Of a stretch of 64,000 nucleotides of DNA, positions 55,701 through 58,700 are shown piece after piece (within the stretch, counting starts at the first letter, position 1; each line of letters starts with the position of its first letter). Source of the DNA: Hyposmocoma kahamanoa (lineage: Eukaryota > Arthropoda > Insecta > Lepidoptera > Cosmopterigidae); NCBI RefSeq assembly GCF_003589595.1, contig NW_020653945.1, forward strand, positions 3,011,543 through 3,075,542. Reading direction: 5' to 3'. The position numbers were made by a program, and so were the translations under genes. The notes under the pieces were generated by a model. It saw nothing but the letters and a program-made list of their open reading frames with translations. It made no database searches and had not been told where the DNA came from.

Positions 55701-58700
55701 AAGACTGCTTCGTCCATTTCCACTGCTATATCCAGGTTGTATTTTTATTATTAATGTTCATGTGTTCGTTTGAGACGCAATCGCCTTCACAACGTGAATG
55801 TGTGAATTTTACATTGGCTATGATTACTTTTGTTTCTATGTATCTGTGTGTACTTAGTATCGTTGTATACCTATCTATTGTTCTTTTGTGTTTCTTCTTT
55901 AAATAAATTTGTATGATATCTGTCATGGAATGTCGAGATAACTACGTTGCGTTTTGTTACGATTATTGGAATAAATGAGTGAAGTAAAATAAATTCAACG
56001 GAATGCTGATTAAAATGCGAAGGCATTAGTCAATTGGCGTTGACCCTTACCGATTATCTAAGCACAAATCGACGCACAAATTTCAATAAAACTTAATGGC
56101 TATCAACTGGAGCACACACGCTATATCCACACACAGCACTCACTAGCACTAATAAATTTTAAATGCGTGCTTTTCAGGGTAGCATGGACAATCGGTGGCA
56201 CATGCGTCCTCCACTGCCGAGTGGCAACTGCCCGGGACCTAGAGCGACAATCGATCGTTGTGCGCATGTTCATTCGCGTCTCGCGTCATTCGCCCCTATA
56301 TCTTATGTATGAATCCAGGAAAAGTTTAAAAAATCTCTAACCATGACATAATTCTACTATTTACATCCTTTTAATGTTGTTTCCTTGATGTGCACTTTCA
56401 CCTTTTAATTTTTTTTGTAGTGTGAATAATTTCCATAACTTGAGTTGTAGACTTTATTACCTTAGTAGAAAGACGGTTTTCAACTCCAATATCTTTATTT
56501 GCGACTGAACTAGGTCATTCTGGTTTATCGGTTCCCTTTTTGTTTAATTCCGTCATCTATTTGCTGTCCTTTCTATTTTTAGTTTGGAATATTTAACACA
56601 TTTATAAAAACCTTTTTAACTCAGATACATTTTAGTACTCTGTTTGCAAAATTGATAGCAGAACATTTTACATAATTGGACTTTTTTATATAAAGTTTTT
56701 TTTTTTAAAGAATCCCATGTTAAAGCAATATTTCTGGACACTGAAATGGACGTCGTATTGTAAGTAATAATTAAGATATTCCTATTATTTTGTATCTTTG
56801 ATCAACAAAATCCTGTGCCTTGCTTAATGCAAACAGTAAATACTATAACTTAGAACATACCTTGTTTTTGATAAACATGATATCCACTTTCCTGTTACGT
56901 GAGTAAGTAGATGTACAAGGGGCAAATGGAAAACTTACCTGTACTTCTTATCCCTATGCCATACAGAGATGTGTATCATCTGGTGGTCATAGATAGTGTT
57001 CGGCAGAGGAAGCTTCAGGTGCCTCTGGAATTCCGGCTCCCTCTTTCCGTAGAGGACTGATGTTCTTTGAAATATCGACCTTTGAGAGGGTAATGATTGT
57101 TCTGTTACTCCGCTTATGACGACCTAAAATTAAAAACAATAATAATGTTAACTCAAAATAATAATTATTTTTATTGTCGTTAATCAATAATCAAGGCTTG
57201 CTTAATACATCACACTTAATGCATTTAATATACTGGATCATTATGGAAACTTCCAACAGTCCTAAAGCCATTGCTTACCTTTGCATAAGCATTGATATCG
57301 TCAGATTTTCCAGAAGATCTCTGCAGATCTCGACAGCGGATCACTGAAAGAAAACCATATTAAATTAATATCTTATCTTATACGCAATTAATAAAACAGT
57401 AAATAATGGAAGTCGATAGTACCACTCACCGTGCACGTCTATAACGTCATTTTTTGTTATTATTTCCAAGTTTATAGTTCCTTTTAGAGCTTGGAAGCGA
57501 TCTGTACTTCTGTCAAGCTTATTACTTGCCACACTTCTCCGTTTCTCTGCACTACTATTGATGCTACTTTCCGGAGAATATGTTAGACATCTCCTTGAAG
57601 ATTTGTGTTCAATCATTGGAGTAAAAGCATCAGGAGGTATCACATCTTCATCTAATTTACTAGTCTTATGCGCTCGTTCTTCGCTCAAAACATTACTAGA
57701 TCTTTTAAGGTTTGGAACAGGCGTTATAGGACTTGGAATACCGTTTTCTAAAGTTAACCCAAAAAGTTCTCGTGGCCTTATATCTTGGGTATACTGTTCA
57801 TCAGGCATCAAACTGCTATGTGATACATTTGATCTGTTCAAAACATTGTGGGTTTGCACTTGGGAAGGTGCAAGGTAATTGAAAGCCGGACTTAAAGGTT
57901 CACAGAGAGAAACGTTTTGCAGTTCTGTCATAGGACTTGGCATGCCCATTTCCAAAGTGAGAAATGAGGATGCTTCAGATTTCAATAGTTTTTGTTTCAT
58001 GCTTTCATTACTGACTGTTGATTTCTTCCTTCTGATACATCTTTGTCTTCTTAATCGGATATTTGCTTCCCTTGCAGCTGAAAATAAATCGGGTGTTAGT
58101 TCCGTAGATGCATTCCTAAAGTTCCCGTTATCAGCTGGTTCTTTCATTGACTGCGATCTATTAAGTGTTGAAATTCTCCCTTCATTTGACCTTTCTTTTG
58201 ATTTTTCTTCGATAAAACTGTCTGGAGTTCTTACTTCTCTCTCATTGTAGCCATCTCCATCATCTAAGATAAAACAACCAATTGGAAGATTCTTCAAAAG
58301 CTTATCGTTGACCCTGCGAACTGGCATCATTTTTTTTGTCGGGGTATTCTTTGGCGAAATGGAATTTTCTCTAGAAAGATTGACGTATCTCGCTTCTTTG
58401 ATTAAATTGGCTTTATTTTCTGCTTGTGGGTTAACAAAAATATCTTTGATTGTTTCTAATGGAGGAGTTTTATCTTCTGTAGTTTTAAGATTTTCCGTCT
58501 CTTTCTTCAGAATTCTCCGTCTAGATTTTACAATTTTTGTACTTTTAATAATATCTTCAATCATTTTTTCAAGTGTTACATCTCCCATTTGAGTTGTGGA
58601 TATAGTAGATACCGTAGATTCTGTCACATTGGTCGTAGAATCTTTACCTAATATAAACTTATTTTCCATTTCAGCAGAGGATTCTTCATCTTTAAGAGGT

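Larger units (their letters stand above)
10748..56938 (-). other. Giant intron 3 of the RhoGEF gene, about 46.2 kb
   Basis: The flanking exons end TACAG and begin GCGGAGC, recreating a contiguous C2 sequence (VWHRDKKYRRSEFLGC). No other exon of that domain is missing. The interval is AT-rich and dense in transposon-derived repeats, listed separately. The only coding-like host sequence I see inside it is the orphan exon at 16.2-16.4 kb and a weak candidate at 13.0-13.2 kb. Either could be an alternative exon, a nested gene or chance. Confidence 0.85.
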
